NCBI GenBank assembly: GCA_965221555.1
Contig: OZ244895.1
Coordinates: 1,054,001 to 1,118,000, forward strand
DNA length: 64,000 bases
Origin: JAJEAD01 sp965221555
Lineage (GTDB): Bacteria > Pseudomonadota > Gammaproteobacteria > HK1
Direction of reading: 5' to 3'
Position numbers and translations under genes: made by a program. Numbering within the stretch: position 1 is the first letter of the stretch; every line of letters begins with the position of its first letter. Under the pieces are notes generated by a model. It had not been told where the DNA came from, made no database searches, and worked only from the letters and a program-made list of their open reading frames with translations. Below, one piece after another: positions 43,622 to 51,841 of this stretch.

Positions 43622-45811
43622 GTGACCGGGCGACGAGAGGCGGGCGCCGCGCTCAGCATCGACCGGCGCGGTGACGGCTTCGCGGTCATCGGGTGGGACG
43701 AGACGGCGGCGCCGAACGGGGTTTGCGACACCCCTCGCCTCGAACGTGATCTGGAAGCGGGGCTCGACGATCTCGCGACGTGGTCGGCTCTCGATGGACT
43801 GGTCTTCGTTGCGACGGGGAGCGAGGCAGAGGTGGCCGGCGCAATGCTCGGTGAGCTTCGGATGTGCACAAGTGCGGCGGAATGCGAGGGCGTCGCGCAG
43901 CGTACTCAGGTCCTGGCCGAACGCATCTCCGGGCTTGCGGTGCCGAGCGTCGCGGCGCTTCAGGGCCCCTGCCGGGGACGTGCGTTCGCCCTCGCTCTGG
44001 CCGCGGATGCGCGTATCGCGAGCGGTGACGAACGCACCTTCCTCGCGACGCCGGAAGTGCGCCTGGGACTCGTGCCGGGCGGCGGCACCACCCATCGCCT
44101 GCCCCGCCTCGTCGGAGTGGTCGAAGCGCTCGATCTCATGCGAAGTGGCCGCCAGGTCTCCGCCGCCGTCGCGCTTCGCCTCGGTCTTGTGGACCGCCTC
44201 ACCACCAGACAGGGCCTGGTGGAGGAGGCGCTCGCCCTCGCCCGAAGCCTCAAGCGAGGTCGGCGGGGGTGGCGGCGCCCGCGAGCGCCTTCAAGCTTTC
44301 GCGCGCGCGCTCGACATCGAGTGCTGGCCGGCAACCCCGTAGGTCGCGCGCTCTTCTTTCGCCGGGAGAAACGCCGCTTTCATGCCCAGACCCGGGGGAA
44401 CTACCCGGCGCCGATGCGACTCCTCGAACTTGTGCGGGAGGGACTTGCCGGCGGGCGTGAGGCGGGCTGCGCTCACGAAGCGCAGCTCTTCGGGGAGATC
44501 GCGGCCGATGCGCAAACGAGAGTACAGCTTGGTCTCTTTGCCGCCCAGGAGGCGCTCGCGGGCGTGTCGCGGGGGGTCGCCGAATCCACACAGTTCCGTG
44601 CGATCCGGTCGGTGGGCATTCTGGGCACCGGACCCACCGGCGCCGGCATCGCGTGCGCGAGCGCGCTGCACGCCGGCGTAGAGGTAAGGCTCGTCGGTCG
44701 CGACGCCGCCACGCGCGAGCAGGGAATCGCCCGGTTACGGGGCATGCTCGATGCCAGGGTGGCGCGGGAGCGTCTGACCCGGGCCGGTCGCGATGCGGTG
44801 CTGCACCGGGTACGTGCGGTGAGCGGCGAGGAGCGCTTCAAAGGGGTGGACCTGGTGATCGACGCCGAGCCGGGCTCCCTCGAGGACAAGCGTCAGACGC
44901 TCGCCCGGGTGCCCGGGCTGGACTCCGGGGACGTCATCTACGCATCCGGTCTCGCGCTCCACTCCATTGCCGCCCTGGCCTCGATCTGCCCGCTTCCCGA
45001 GAACGTCCTCGGCCTGCGCTATGCCACGCCGACGGCGTACGCTCCGCTGCTCGAAGTGGTGGCGGGCCGGCAGAGCTCGCCCCGGAGCATCGCGACCTGC
45101 CGCGAGTTCGGCCAGAGACAGGGCAAGTCGGTCATCGTGGTGCGCGATGGTCCCGCCTTTTATTGCGCCCGCATCCTCGCCCCCTGGTTCAACGAGGCGC
45201 TGTGGCAGTTGTCGGAAGGGCTTTCAATCGAGAGTATCGACTGGGCGCTCGTCGAGTTCGGGTTTCCCGCCGGGCCCTTCGCCCGGCTCGACGACCTTGG
45301 CATCGATGTCGGCGCGGCCTTCAGCCACGTCGTGCATGACGCGCTCGGGGAACGCATGAGACCGCCGCCCGCGCTGGCGAGACTCCTGGCGGACGGGCGT
45401 CTCGGCCGCCGGAACGGACGCGGCTTCTACAGCTACGAGATTCGGGGAAGGGAGGGGCGGGGCGCGGTCGACGGCTCCGTGTACACCACGGTGCGGTCAT
45501 GGCCGGCGCTCGCCCGGTCCGCAGGCGAGATCGCGCAGCGCTGCGTGCTCGCGATGGTGAACGAGGCCATGTACTGCCTCGGGGAGGGAATCGTCGAGTG
45601 CGCGCGCGACGGTGATGTCGCGGCGGTGTTCGGAGCCGGCTTTCCCGCCTTCCTGGGCGGGCCGTTTCGCTACGTGGATTCACTGGGGGCCGGCCATGTG
45701 GTCGACCGCCTGGAGTCCTGGGCCGCGCAATGCGGCGATCGATTCCGCCCCGCTCCGCTCCTCGCCGACATGGCGAAGCGCGCTGCCCGCTTCTACCCGG
45801 AGGAGCTCTAA
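43622..45811 (+). CDS. FadB-like enoyl-CoA hydratase/3-hydroxyacyl-CoA dehydrogenase fusion with altered active sites
   Basis: Protein of 729 residues: an N-terminal crotonase-like domain (about 1-200) and a 3-hydroxyacyl-CoA dehydrogenase domain (about 325-725). In the crotonase part, the first catalytic Glu of the usual GGGCELAL region is Ala (GRAFALAL), while the second remains in TPEVRLGL. In the dehydrogenase, the NAD loop is intact (GILGTGPTGAGIA), but the catalytic His of HFFNP is Arg (GLRYATP); the partner Glu in LLEVV remains. So both reactions may be lost or altered. A GTG start six bases after the PhyH stop couples the two. The stop TAA is directly followed by repeat copy K. Confidence 0.85.
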   Translation: MTGRREAGAALSIDRRGDGFAVIGWDETAAPNGVCDTPRLERDLEAGLDDLATWSALDGLVFVATGSEAEVAGAMLGELRMCTSAAECEGVAQRTQVLAERISGLAVPSVAALQGPCRGRAFALALAADARIASGDERTFLATPEVRLGLVPGGGTTHRLPRLVGVVEALDLMRSGRQVSAAVALRLGLVDRLTTRQGLVEEALALARSLKRGRRGWRRPRAPSSFRARARHRVLAGNPVGRALFFRREKRRFHAQTRGNYPAPMRLLELVREGLAGGREAGCAHEAQLFGEIAADAQTRVQLGLFAAQEALAGVSRGVAESTQFRAIRSVGILGTGPTGAGIACASALHAGVEVRLVGRDAATREQGIARLRGMLDARVARERLTRAGRDAVLHRVRAVSGEERFKGVDLVIDAEPGSLEDKRQTLARVPGLDSGDVIYASGLALHSIAALASICPLPENVLGLRYATPTAYAPLLEVVAGRQSSPRSIATCREFGQRQGKSVIVVRDGPAFYCARILAPWFNEALWQLSEGLSIESIDWALVEFGFPAGPFARLDDLGIDVGAAFSHVVHDALGERMRPPPALARLLADGRLGRRNGRGFYSYEIRGREGRGAVDGSVYTTVRSWPALARSAGEIAQRCVLAMVNEAMYCLGEGIVECARDGDVAAVFGAGFPAFLGGPFRYVDSLGAGHVVDRLESWAAQCGDRFRPAPLLADMAKRAARFYPEEL

Positions 45812-46095
45812 CCCGGATGTTTCACCGATTTTCTACTGCGGACGCCAATATACTCGCGTCAGCGGGTCGTACTCCCTCAAGCCGCAACGACTTCGTGTCG
45901 GCTACCTGCTGCGCTGCGCAGTCCTGCTTCGCTTGCAGGCCAGGGCAAGCCATCCTTGGCTTGCCCGCTCGCCGGGGCAAAGCGCCACCGGCGCTTCGCC
46001 TTTATCCGGCTCGCCGTTGCGCGTCTTTCGGTCCGTGCGCCCCACTGTCACGGCATCTTGGCGCCCTCGTGACGAAAATCGGTGAAACATCCGGG
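45812..46095 (+). repeat. Dispersed repeat copy K, long form with 4-bp flanking repeats
   Basis: Complete long variant of 284 bases. Tips CCCGGATGTTTCACCGATTT and AAATCGGTGAAACATCCGGG are perfect inverted repeats (22 bases in all). Flanks on both sides read CTAA in direct orientation, and the left one overlaps the stop codon of the FadB-like gene. An internal segment of about 110 bases absent from short copies is present. Confidence 0.92.
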
Positions 46096-46241
46096 CTAAG
46101 GCCGACCCGCATCCCCAGCGCTCGTCACGCTTGGCGCCACGATCACGTCAGGGCTCACGACGCGTCTCTTCGGCGGACACGCGGGACGACGAGCCGGCGC
46201 CGGATGCTACCTCCGGCGCGGCGGGGAGAGCCGTGGCTACG

Positions 46242-48173
46242 CTATTGTCCGCAGTGGCCGGGCGGCGCCAGGTCGAGGGCGGGATTCCGATCGAAGAAGC
46301 CGTTCGGCTTCAGTGTGAACCCGGTGTACTCGACGGGCATCACCGGAAAGTCCTCGGGACGCGGGACGTGCAGCAGCCCCATCGTGTACCAGAGCACCAC
46401 GTCCGCATCGACCAGCTTGCGATCCGCCCGCACCCAGTCCGGCAGACCCGGGCCTCCCTCGTTCTGGTTGACGTAGTCGCCCGGTGCGTACTTCTCGTCG
46501 GGGTCGAAGGCGGTGACCCACAGGTCGTGTTCGACGAAGGGCGCACGCTTCATGAAGGGCGAGCCAGGCTGATGCATCGGCTTGACGTTGGCGCCGGGCA
46601 CCAGGCGGTAGCCGGGGTGTCCGCCGTGTGCGTTGGACTTCGCGCGGTTGACCACTTTCCAACTGCGTCCGAGCTCCGGCCTGATGTCGCGGGCGGAGTC
46701 CGACTCGCTCTCGATGAGGGTCTCGCGTACCCCGTGCGCATTCCCGTGCGGGTTGTCGGGTCCGGTCGGCACGCGGTCCGCCTCGACTTCGAAGACGGAG
46801 TTGGCGTCGCCATCGACGCTCATGTCCAGGCGCACGTTGAAGTAGTGCTCGTGCACCATCGCGTTGAGGTTGGGGGCGACGATACGTCCGTACTTCGGAC
46901 TCTCCCCGTCGGCGATGGCGCGGCAGAAGAGGACCCCGGTCAGCTTCGCCTCGAACTCGATGCTGCCGTCCAGGTACAGGTACCAGAAGATACCGTAGTC
47001 ATAGTTCCCCACGGTATAGAAGGAGGAGATCACCAGACGCCGCGAGCGACGAACCTCCGAGGTCCGGGACTTGAGATCACTGTGTTTCCACAGTACGCCG
47101 TAGTCCTCTTCGTGCATGCAGATGGCGTTGGGGTGGTGCACCACTTCGCCGTAGCCGTCCACCAGGTGGGCGTCGAAATAGAAGATCTCGCCGACGCAGT
47201 CGCACCCCAGGCTCAGCGAGTTGACGCAGGTTCCGAGACCGACTTCGCCGAGATCGAAGGAATGGTTGCGGTAGTGATCGCCGTAGGTCTCCGCGTACGG
47301 CACCACCAGTTCGCTCAGGGATGCGCGGTAGACGACGGGTCGCGTCCCGCTCGCGTCCCGAAAGCTCAAGGCGTGCAGCACCAGCCCCTCGCGGTGGGTG
47401 AAGCCGACCCGGAAGGACCAGTTCTGCCAGGTCACGGCGTGGCCTTCGACGCGAAAGTCGGGCCCCTCGGGTTGAGTGATCTCGAGACGGGCGAGAGGCG
47501 GGCGAAGCTTCGGCTGCGCCTCGGCGCGGAAGCGGCCAGGGTCCGAAGGCAGGGGGAGCACGCCGCCATCCTCGACCCGAAGCACCTTCTTCTCGAGCAT
47601 GTCGACCACCGGGACGAGCCCCTCGATCGGCCGCACGTGGGGGTTGTCTCCCGGATTTTCGACATAGTAGGAGTGGGGTCGGTTGAGGCGTCGGGTTCGC
47701 TCCTCTTCCGCGCCGAAGTTGGCGGTGAGGAATCCTTCCACGACAACTTTGTCGAGATCGGTGATGCCGCGCCGGCGAAGCCCTTCCACGTACTCCGGAT
47801 GTGACTTGACGAGGCTCTGGATCTCGGCCATCTCCTCCGCCAGCGGCCGGATCTGCACGCCCGGCACGTGTTTGAAGGCCCGTACCCGATTCTCGGTGAG
47901 AGAGGCGATGGCTTCGAAGGTACGTCCAGAGGCCCGATCGAGCACCGCCACGAAGGCCTCGCGGGCGAAGAACTCCCCGGGGGTGAAGGCGCGTACCGTC
48001 TCCTTGGCCGGCTCGTGCAACGCCACCGTCTCGAAGAGGGGATTCGCGCTTCGTCCCAGCTTTTCGCGCACCAGCGCCACGGCATGCTGGAGCTCTTCCG
48101 CGCTCAGTGGGTCGAGCGGATGGGAGGAGGGATCGAGGGCGGGGTAGTGGTCCCGTGCACGCACCTGGGCCAT
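46242..48173 (-). CDS. Copper amine oxidase
   Basis: Oxidase of 643 residues. The topaquinone Tyr is residue 391 in VGNYDYGIFWY. Copper His pairs are visible in VHEHYFNVRLD and later in LLHVPRPEDFPVMP. It oxidises primary amines to aldehydes with release of ammonia and peroxide. No signal peptide is visible, so it appears cytoplasmic, as in other soluble bacterial forms. The ATG start gives MAQVRARDHYPALDPSSHPLDPLS, typical for the family. It is divergent from the MaoC gene. Confidence 0.94.
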   Translation of the reverse strand: MAQVRARDHYPALDPSSHPLDPLSAEELQHAVALVREKLGRSANPLFETVALHEPAKETVRAFTPGEFFAREAFVAVLDRASGRTFEAIASLTENRVRAFKHVPGVQIRPLAEEMAEIQSLVKSHPEYVEGLRRRGITDLDKVVVEGFLTANFGAEEERTRRLNRPHSYYVENPGDNPHVRPIEGLVPVVDMLEKKVLRVEDGGVLPLPSDPGRFRAEAQPKLRPPLARLEITQPEGPDFRVEGHAVTWQNWSFRVGFTHREGLVLHALSFRDASGTRPVVYRASLSELVVPYAETYGDHYRNHSFDLGEVGLGTCVNSLSLGCDCVGEIFYFDAHLVDGYGEVVHHPNAICMHEEDYGVLWKHSDLKSRTSEVRRSRRLVISSFYTVGNYDYGIFWYLYLDGSIEFEAKLTGVLFCRAIADGESPKYGRIVAPNLNAMVHEHYFNVRLDMSVDGDANSVFEVEADRVPTGPDNPHGNAHGVRETLIESESDSARDIRPELGRSWKVVNRAKSNAHGGHPGYRLVPGANVKPMHQPGSPFMKRAPFVEHDLWVTAFDPDEKYAPGDYVNQNEGGPGLPDWVRADRKLVDADVVLWYTMGLLHVPRPEDFPVMPVEYTGFTLKPNGFFDRNPALDLAPPGHCGQ

Positions 48174-48550
48174 CGGAATGCTCCTGCTTGTGGCTGCTGT
48201 CGCGGACTCTACCAGAAGGCCATGACACGAAACTCGATGCCCTCCGGGGGAAGAGGGGCCTTGCCCCGGGCAGCTTCAAACAGCCTTGTCCCGGGGAGGC
48301 GTCCCGACCGGGGCAGCCGGATGGTCGAAGGTCCGGTAAGGGCCACACCTTGCCCGTCTGACGCATCGGTGTTGCGTCGGCCCGGTTGCGCGAGGCGGGG
48401 GTGCCAGCATGAGCGGGGAGCCCGGTCGAGGCCGCCTGGCTTTCACCGGGCAGAGGCGCCACGCTCGCGGGACATCTTCGCGGCGCTCGGTGTAGGCTCG
48501 GCGCCCAACTTGGGTAAACGGTTTCCCTTCTAGCGAGAGGCTTGAGTATC
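48174..48550. other. Non-coding space between divergent amine oxidase and MaoC genes
   Basis: About 375 bases with no convincing gene in either strand. It must hold promoters for both neighbours. A few short GC-rich inverted repeats occur (for example GGGGC-CTT-GCCCC near 48266), but no clear sigma-70 site, riboswitch or dispersed repeat was seen. Confidence 0.5.
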
Positions 48551-49027
48551 GTGAGTGCGACAAAGGACAGAGTGGTGGCACAGCGCTGGTTCGAAGACTA
48601 CCGCGCGGGGAGTGTGCACGAGATCGGCAGTGTCCGGGTGGACAAGGACGAAGTGATCGAGTTCGCGCGGCGCTACGACCCGCAGGTCTTTCACATCGAT
48701 GAGGAGGCGGCGAGAAACACGTTGTTCGGGGGGCTGATCGCGAGCGGCTGGCACACCGCGGCGCTCATGATGCGCCTGCTGGCGGACAACTTCCTGCCGG
48801 GGAACGCCAGTCTCGGCGCCCCCGCCGTCGACGAGCTGCGCTGGCGTCTTCCCGTGCGCCCCGGCGACGTGCTCTCGGTACGGGTCACCGTGCTGGAAAC
48901 GCGCCGTTCGCGCTCCAAGCCGGACCGGGGGGTGATGCGCACCGGGGTCGAGGTCACCAATCAGCGCGGCGAGGTCGCGATGAGCTTGACCGCGGTCAAC
49001 ATCATGCTGTGTCGAGAGAGGGCCTGA
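48551..49027 (+). CDS. MaoC-like (R)-hydratase / hot-dog fold protein
   Basis: Protein of 158 residues with the MaoC dehydratase pattern: RWFEDYRAGSVHEIGS, then the catalytic Asp/His segment YDPQVFHIDEEAARNTLFGGLIASGWHTAALMMRL, and late VRPGDVLSVRVTVLE. It hydrates or dehydrates an acyl-CoA double bond in other family members. The GTG start follows GAGAGG by 11 bases; a TTG three codons earlier is too near that site. Confidence 0.88.
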   Translation: MSATKDRVVAQRWFEDYRAGSVHEIGSVRVDKDEVIEFARRYDPQVFHIDEEAARNTLFGGLIASGWHTAALMMRLLADNFLPGNASLGAPAVDELRWRLPVRPGDVLSVRVTVLETRRSRSKPDRGVMRTGVEVTNQRGEVAMSLTAVNIMLCRERA

Positions 49028-49293
49028 AGTCCGCGTGGAGACCCATCCATGCGCCCTTGCTGCTTGTGTTCTTTTTTCACTTGTGTCCCTATACTGCGCG
49101 TGCCGGGACATTCCGTCCGGTGAGGGGTGCACTAGTTCAGCCGTAGTCGTCAAAGTTCGTCGCTTGCTAATCAAAGCCGAACGATGTGACCGTTTCGCGG
49201 CAACGCCGCCCATGTCGTGAGGCAAAACGCGATGAAGGCCGCCCGGCTGCATGTTCATGGCATTAGTACGGCTGCGTGCTTGGAGCAAAGTTT

Positions 49294-49572
49294 ATGAAGC
49301 TATACGTGGGCAATTTGCCTTGGTCCGCTTCCGAAGAGGATGTCCGGGAGCTGTTTGCAAGCATTGGAGAGACCCATTCCGTCAACCTGATCACCGAGCG
49401 CGACACAGGCCGCTCGCGTGGTTTCGCGTTCGTTGAAATGTCGAAAGAGAGTGCGGAGAGGGCGATTTCGGAGTTGAACGGCAAGGATTTCGGTGGCCGT
49501 CCACTGCGAATCAACGAGGCGCTCGATCGGCCACGGCGTGGCGGGGGAGGCGGAGGCGTCCGCCGCTTCTAG
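49294..49572 (+). CDS. Small RNA-binding protein with one RRM domain
   Basis: Protein of 92 residues with a single RNA-recognition motif: RNP2 LYVGNL at the start, RNP1 RGFAFVEM in the middle, then a Gly/Arg-rich tail (RPRRGGGGGG). Such proteins often respond to cold. The ATG follows GGAGC. The 265 bases upstream have a TATACT hexamer near 49090 with a poor -35, suggesting a long leader of about 190 bases; that leader could be regulatory, as in cold-shock genes. Confidence 0.9.
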   Translation: MKLYVGNLPWSASEEDVRELFASIGETHSVNLITERDTGRSRGFAFVEMSKESAERAISELNGKDFGGRPLRINEALDRPRRGGGGGGVRRF

Positions 49573-49582
49573 CGCTCGCGCG

Positions 49583-49616
49583 GGACGCCGGCGCAAGGAG
49601 GAATGAGCCGGCGTCC
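49583..49616 (+). terminator. Hairpin downstream of RRM gene
   Basis: Arms GGACGCCGGC and GCCGGCGTCC pair perfectly around a 14-base loop, ten bases after the stop. No T-run. The remaining about 390 bases up to the next stop codon show no gene or repeat that I can support. Confidence 0.5.
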
Positions 49617-50010
49617 TCCCACGAAGTGGTGTCGGGGCCCCGGACCGCGTGTCGGGGCACGCTGTCCTCGATAACCCGATCCCGGGACTCCCGCACCCGG
49701 CAAAGCGCTCGCCCGAGTTCCTTGCTCTCGTTGGCGAGTATCGGTTTGCCGTGGCCGGATTGCATCCGTCCGTGGTTGCCGTGAGCGTGTGTCGGCGCCC
49801 TGAGGCCTCAAGGTACGGGCCGCGGAACGCCGCGGGCGGCGTCAACGCGTGGCAGATGAGCGGAACCGGATCCCAAGGGGCGAGAAGGACCCCGTCGCTT
49901 GCACGCACGCCGCGTTCGACGGATTCGCGGTGGGCCCGGCTTCGTTCGCAGCCGTGATTCGGTGAAGTCCGGTGGCCACCGGCTTCACTTCGATGATCTG
50001 TCAGTTTCTG

Positions 50011-50595
50011 TCAGTTGAGGTCCCGGGCGAGAGAGTCGCGTACCGGCGTCGCCACCGGATCCACGACATGCCGGTAGCGGTCGAAGTCGATTCCCGCCGC
50101 GAGCGCAGCGCCCTCCTCGAGGCGTCCCGCCATCGCGTCGCTCAACTCGAAGCGCAGGAAGTGCACCGCTGACGTCCGATCCGCGTCCCTGCGCTCCAGA
50201 TCTTCGTCCGCGACCGCGAACACGGGGTCGCAACCGTCCACCCGAAGCCAGACCCGGTCCTCGATGCCGCCGAGGCGCGCCAGCGACGCACGTCGCTCGT
50301 CCGGGTCCGGATACTCGAGCATGAAGGTCGCCTTGAGGTTTCGTCCGTCCGGGATAAGCGGGTTGTACGCATCGAGTTCGTCTTCAATCGCGCTGGCTTC
50401 GAATATGCGTTCAATGCGGAGCATCTCCTGGACCTGGTACTGCACCGTCAGCCGATCCTCGAAGTAGAGCGTGGCGTGAGGGCCGATGGAAAGCTGTCGC
50501 GTGCGTTTGTGCGCGAGCGCTCGCGCCCGGAAGTCGGGACGTTCGGCGGCATATGCCTCCAGGGTAAGCAAGTCTGAGCGCGAAAGCCGGTTCAT
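50011..50595 (-). CDS. DUF3501 family protein
   Basis: Protein of 194 residues matching DUF3501 as I recall it: LTLEAYAAERPDFRARALAHK, LYFEDRLTVQYQVQEMLRIERIFEA, ELDAYNPLIPDGRNLKATFMLEYPD, and a late SAVHFLRFEL. Function is unknown. It commonly lies beside heterodisulfide reductase-like Fe-S proteins, as here; an acyl-CoA dehydrogenase lies between. Last gene of a three-gene operon, 17 bases after the previous stop. Confidence 0.88.
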   Translation of the reverse strand: MNRLSRSDLLTLEAYAAERPDFRARALAHKRTRQLSIGPHATLYFEDRLTVQYQVQEMLRIERIFEASAIEDELDAYNPLIPDGRNLKATFMLEYPDPDERRASLARLGGIEDRVWLRVDGCDPVFAVADEDLERRDADRTSAVHFLRFELSDAMAGRLEEGAALAAGIDFDRYRHVVDPVATPVRDSLARDLN

Positions 50596-50612
50596 GTCGT
50601 AACTTCCTCTGG

Positions 50613-51809
50613 TCAGAGACCCAGCTTCATCTTGGCAATGATGTTTCGCTGTATCTCATTGGTGCCCCCGTAGATCGAGGTCTTGCGCATGTTGAAGTAG
50701 GCCGGGGCGAGACCCGGCGCGCACGGCGGACCCACCGGTTGCTCGTTCCATCCCGCCTCCAGGGCTTGAGGGAGGTGGGGTGCGGCGTAGGCGCCCAGCG
50801 CGATCATCAGCACTTCGGAGATCTTCTGCTGCAGGTCGGTACCGCGAATCTTGAGGAGGTTCGCCTCCGCTCCCGGTGTTTCACCCTGTTCGGTTCTCAT
50901 GAGGGCGCGCAGCTCGAAGCTTTCCAGTGCGCGCAGCTCGATCTCGATCTCGGCAATCCGGCCCTTGAAGTCGGCATCGTCCACGAGCGCATGTCCTCCG
51001 ATCGGGAGCTCGCGCGCGATCTCCTTGAGGTACGCCAGTCGGGCCTTGGACGCGGCTATGCCCGCAATCCCGAAACGCTCGAGGCCGAGGAGAAACTTGG
51101 CGCAGGTCCAGCCCTTGTTCTCCTCGCCGATGCGATCTTCGACCGGCACCCGCACGTCGCCGAGCCGGACGCTGTTTATCTCACTACCGCCGTCAAGGGT
51201 AACGATGGGAGTGACCTCGACGCCGGGGTCGTGCATGTCGACAAGCAGGAAGGAGATGCCGTGCTGGGGCTTGGCGTTCGGATCGGTGCGCACGAGGCAG
51301 AACATCATGTCGGCCCACTGCGCCGCGGTAGTCCAGGTCTTGGTCCCGTTGACGATGTAGTGTCTTTCTTCTCTGCGTGCCCGCGTCCCCAGACGGGCAA
51401 GATCGGAGCCTGCGTTCGGCTCCGAGTAACCCTGGCACCACCACGTCTCATTGTTGGCGATTGCGGGCAGGTATCTCGTCTTCTGGGTATCGGTGCCGAA
51501 GGCGATGATCACCGGACCGACCATCCTGACGCCGAAGGGAATGATCCGTGGCGCGTTCGCGCGTCCCATTTCCTCTTCGAAAAGGTAGCGCTGCAACGGC
51601 GTCCAGCCCGTTCCACCGTGCTCCTTCGGCCATGTGTACGCGAGCCAGCCCTTCTCGGCGAGGATGTCCTGCCAGCGGCGATAGTCTTCCTTCCCGAGAC
51701 GCAGGGAGCGGCGCACCTTCTCGCGGAGGTCTCCGGGAAGCTTTTCTTCCATGAACGCGCGCACCTCCATCTGGAAATCGCGCAGCGTGTCGGGAAGCTC
51801 AATCGCCAT
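50613..51809 (-). CDS. Acyl-CoA dehydrogenase
   Basis: FAD enzyme of 398 residues. It has WWCQGYSEPNAGSDLA for FAD/substrate binding, NGTKTWTTAAQWAD, and the C-terminal FAD site YGGTNEIQRNIIAKMKLGL. The GENKGW-like loop reads EENKGWTCAKFLLG. The acyl chain specificity is not readable. It is between the Fe-S oxidoreductase and DUF3501 genes on the same strand, 32 and 17 bases apart, so the electrons may pass to the Fe-S protein. Confidence 0.93.
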   Translation of the reverse strand: MAIELPDTLRDFQMEVRAFMEEKLPGDLREKVRRSLRLGKEDYRRWQDILAEKGWLAYTWPKEHGGTGWTPLQRYLFEEEMGRANAPRIIPFGVRMVGPVIIAFGTDTQKTRYLPAIANNETWWCQGYSEPNAGSDLARLGTRARREERHYIVNGTKTWTTAAQWADMMFCLVRTDPNAKPQHGISFLLVDMHDPGVEVTPIVTLDGGSEINSVRLGDVRVPVEDRIGEENKGWTCAKFLLGLERFGIAGIAASKARLAYLKEIARELPIGGHALVDDADFKGRIAEIEIELRALESFELRALMRTEQGETPGAEANLLKIRGTDLQQKISEVLMIALGAYAAPHLPQALEAGWNEQPVGPPCAPGLAPAYFNMRKTSIYGGTNEIQRNIIAKMKLGL

Positions 51810-51841
51810 GGTGTCTTCCTGCCGGTCTTACGCGATGGCGG

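Noticed and set aside
48174..48550. Possible riboswitch in the space before the MaoC gene
   Set aside because: Several GC-rich stems can be drawn, but no conserved riboswitch core was recognised.
49649..49957. Open frame of about 100 codons downstream of the RRM gene
   Set aside because: No ribosome site, no fold-like pattern, Arg/Pro/Ser-rich like other GC-rich spurious frames.
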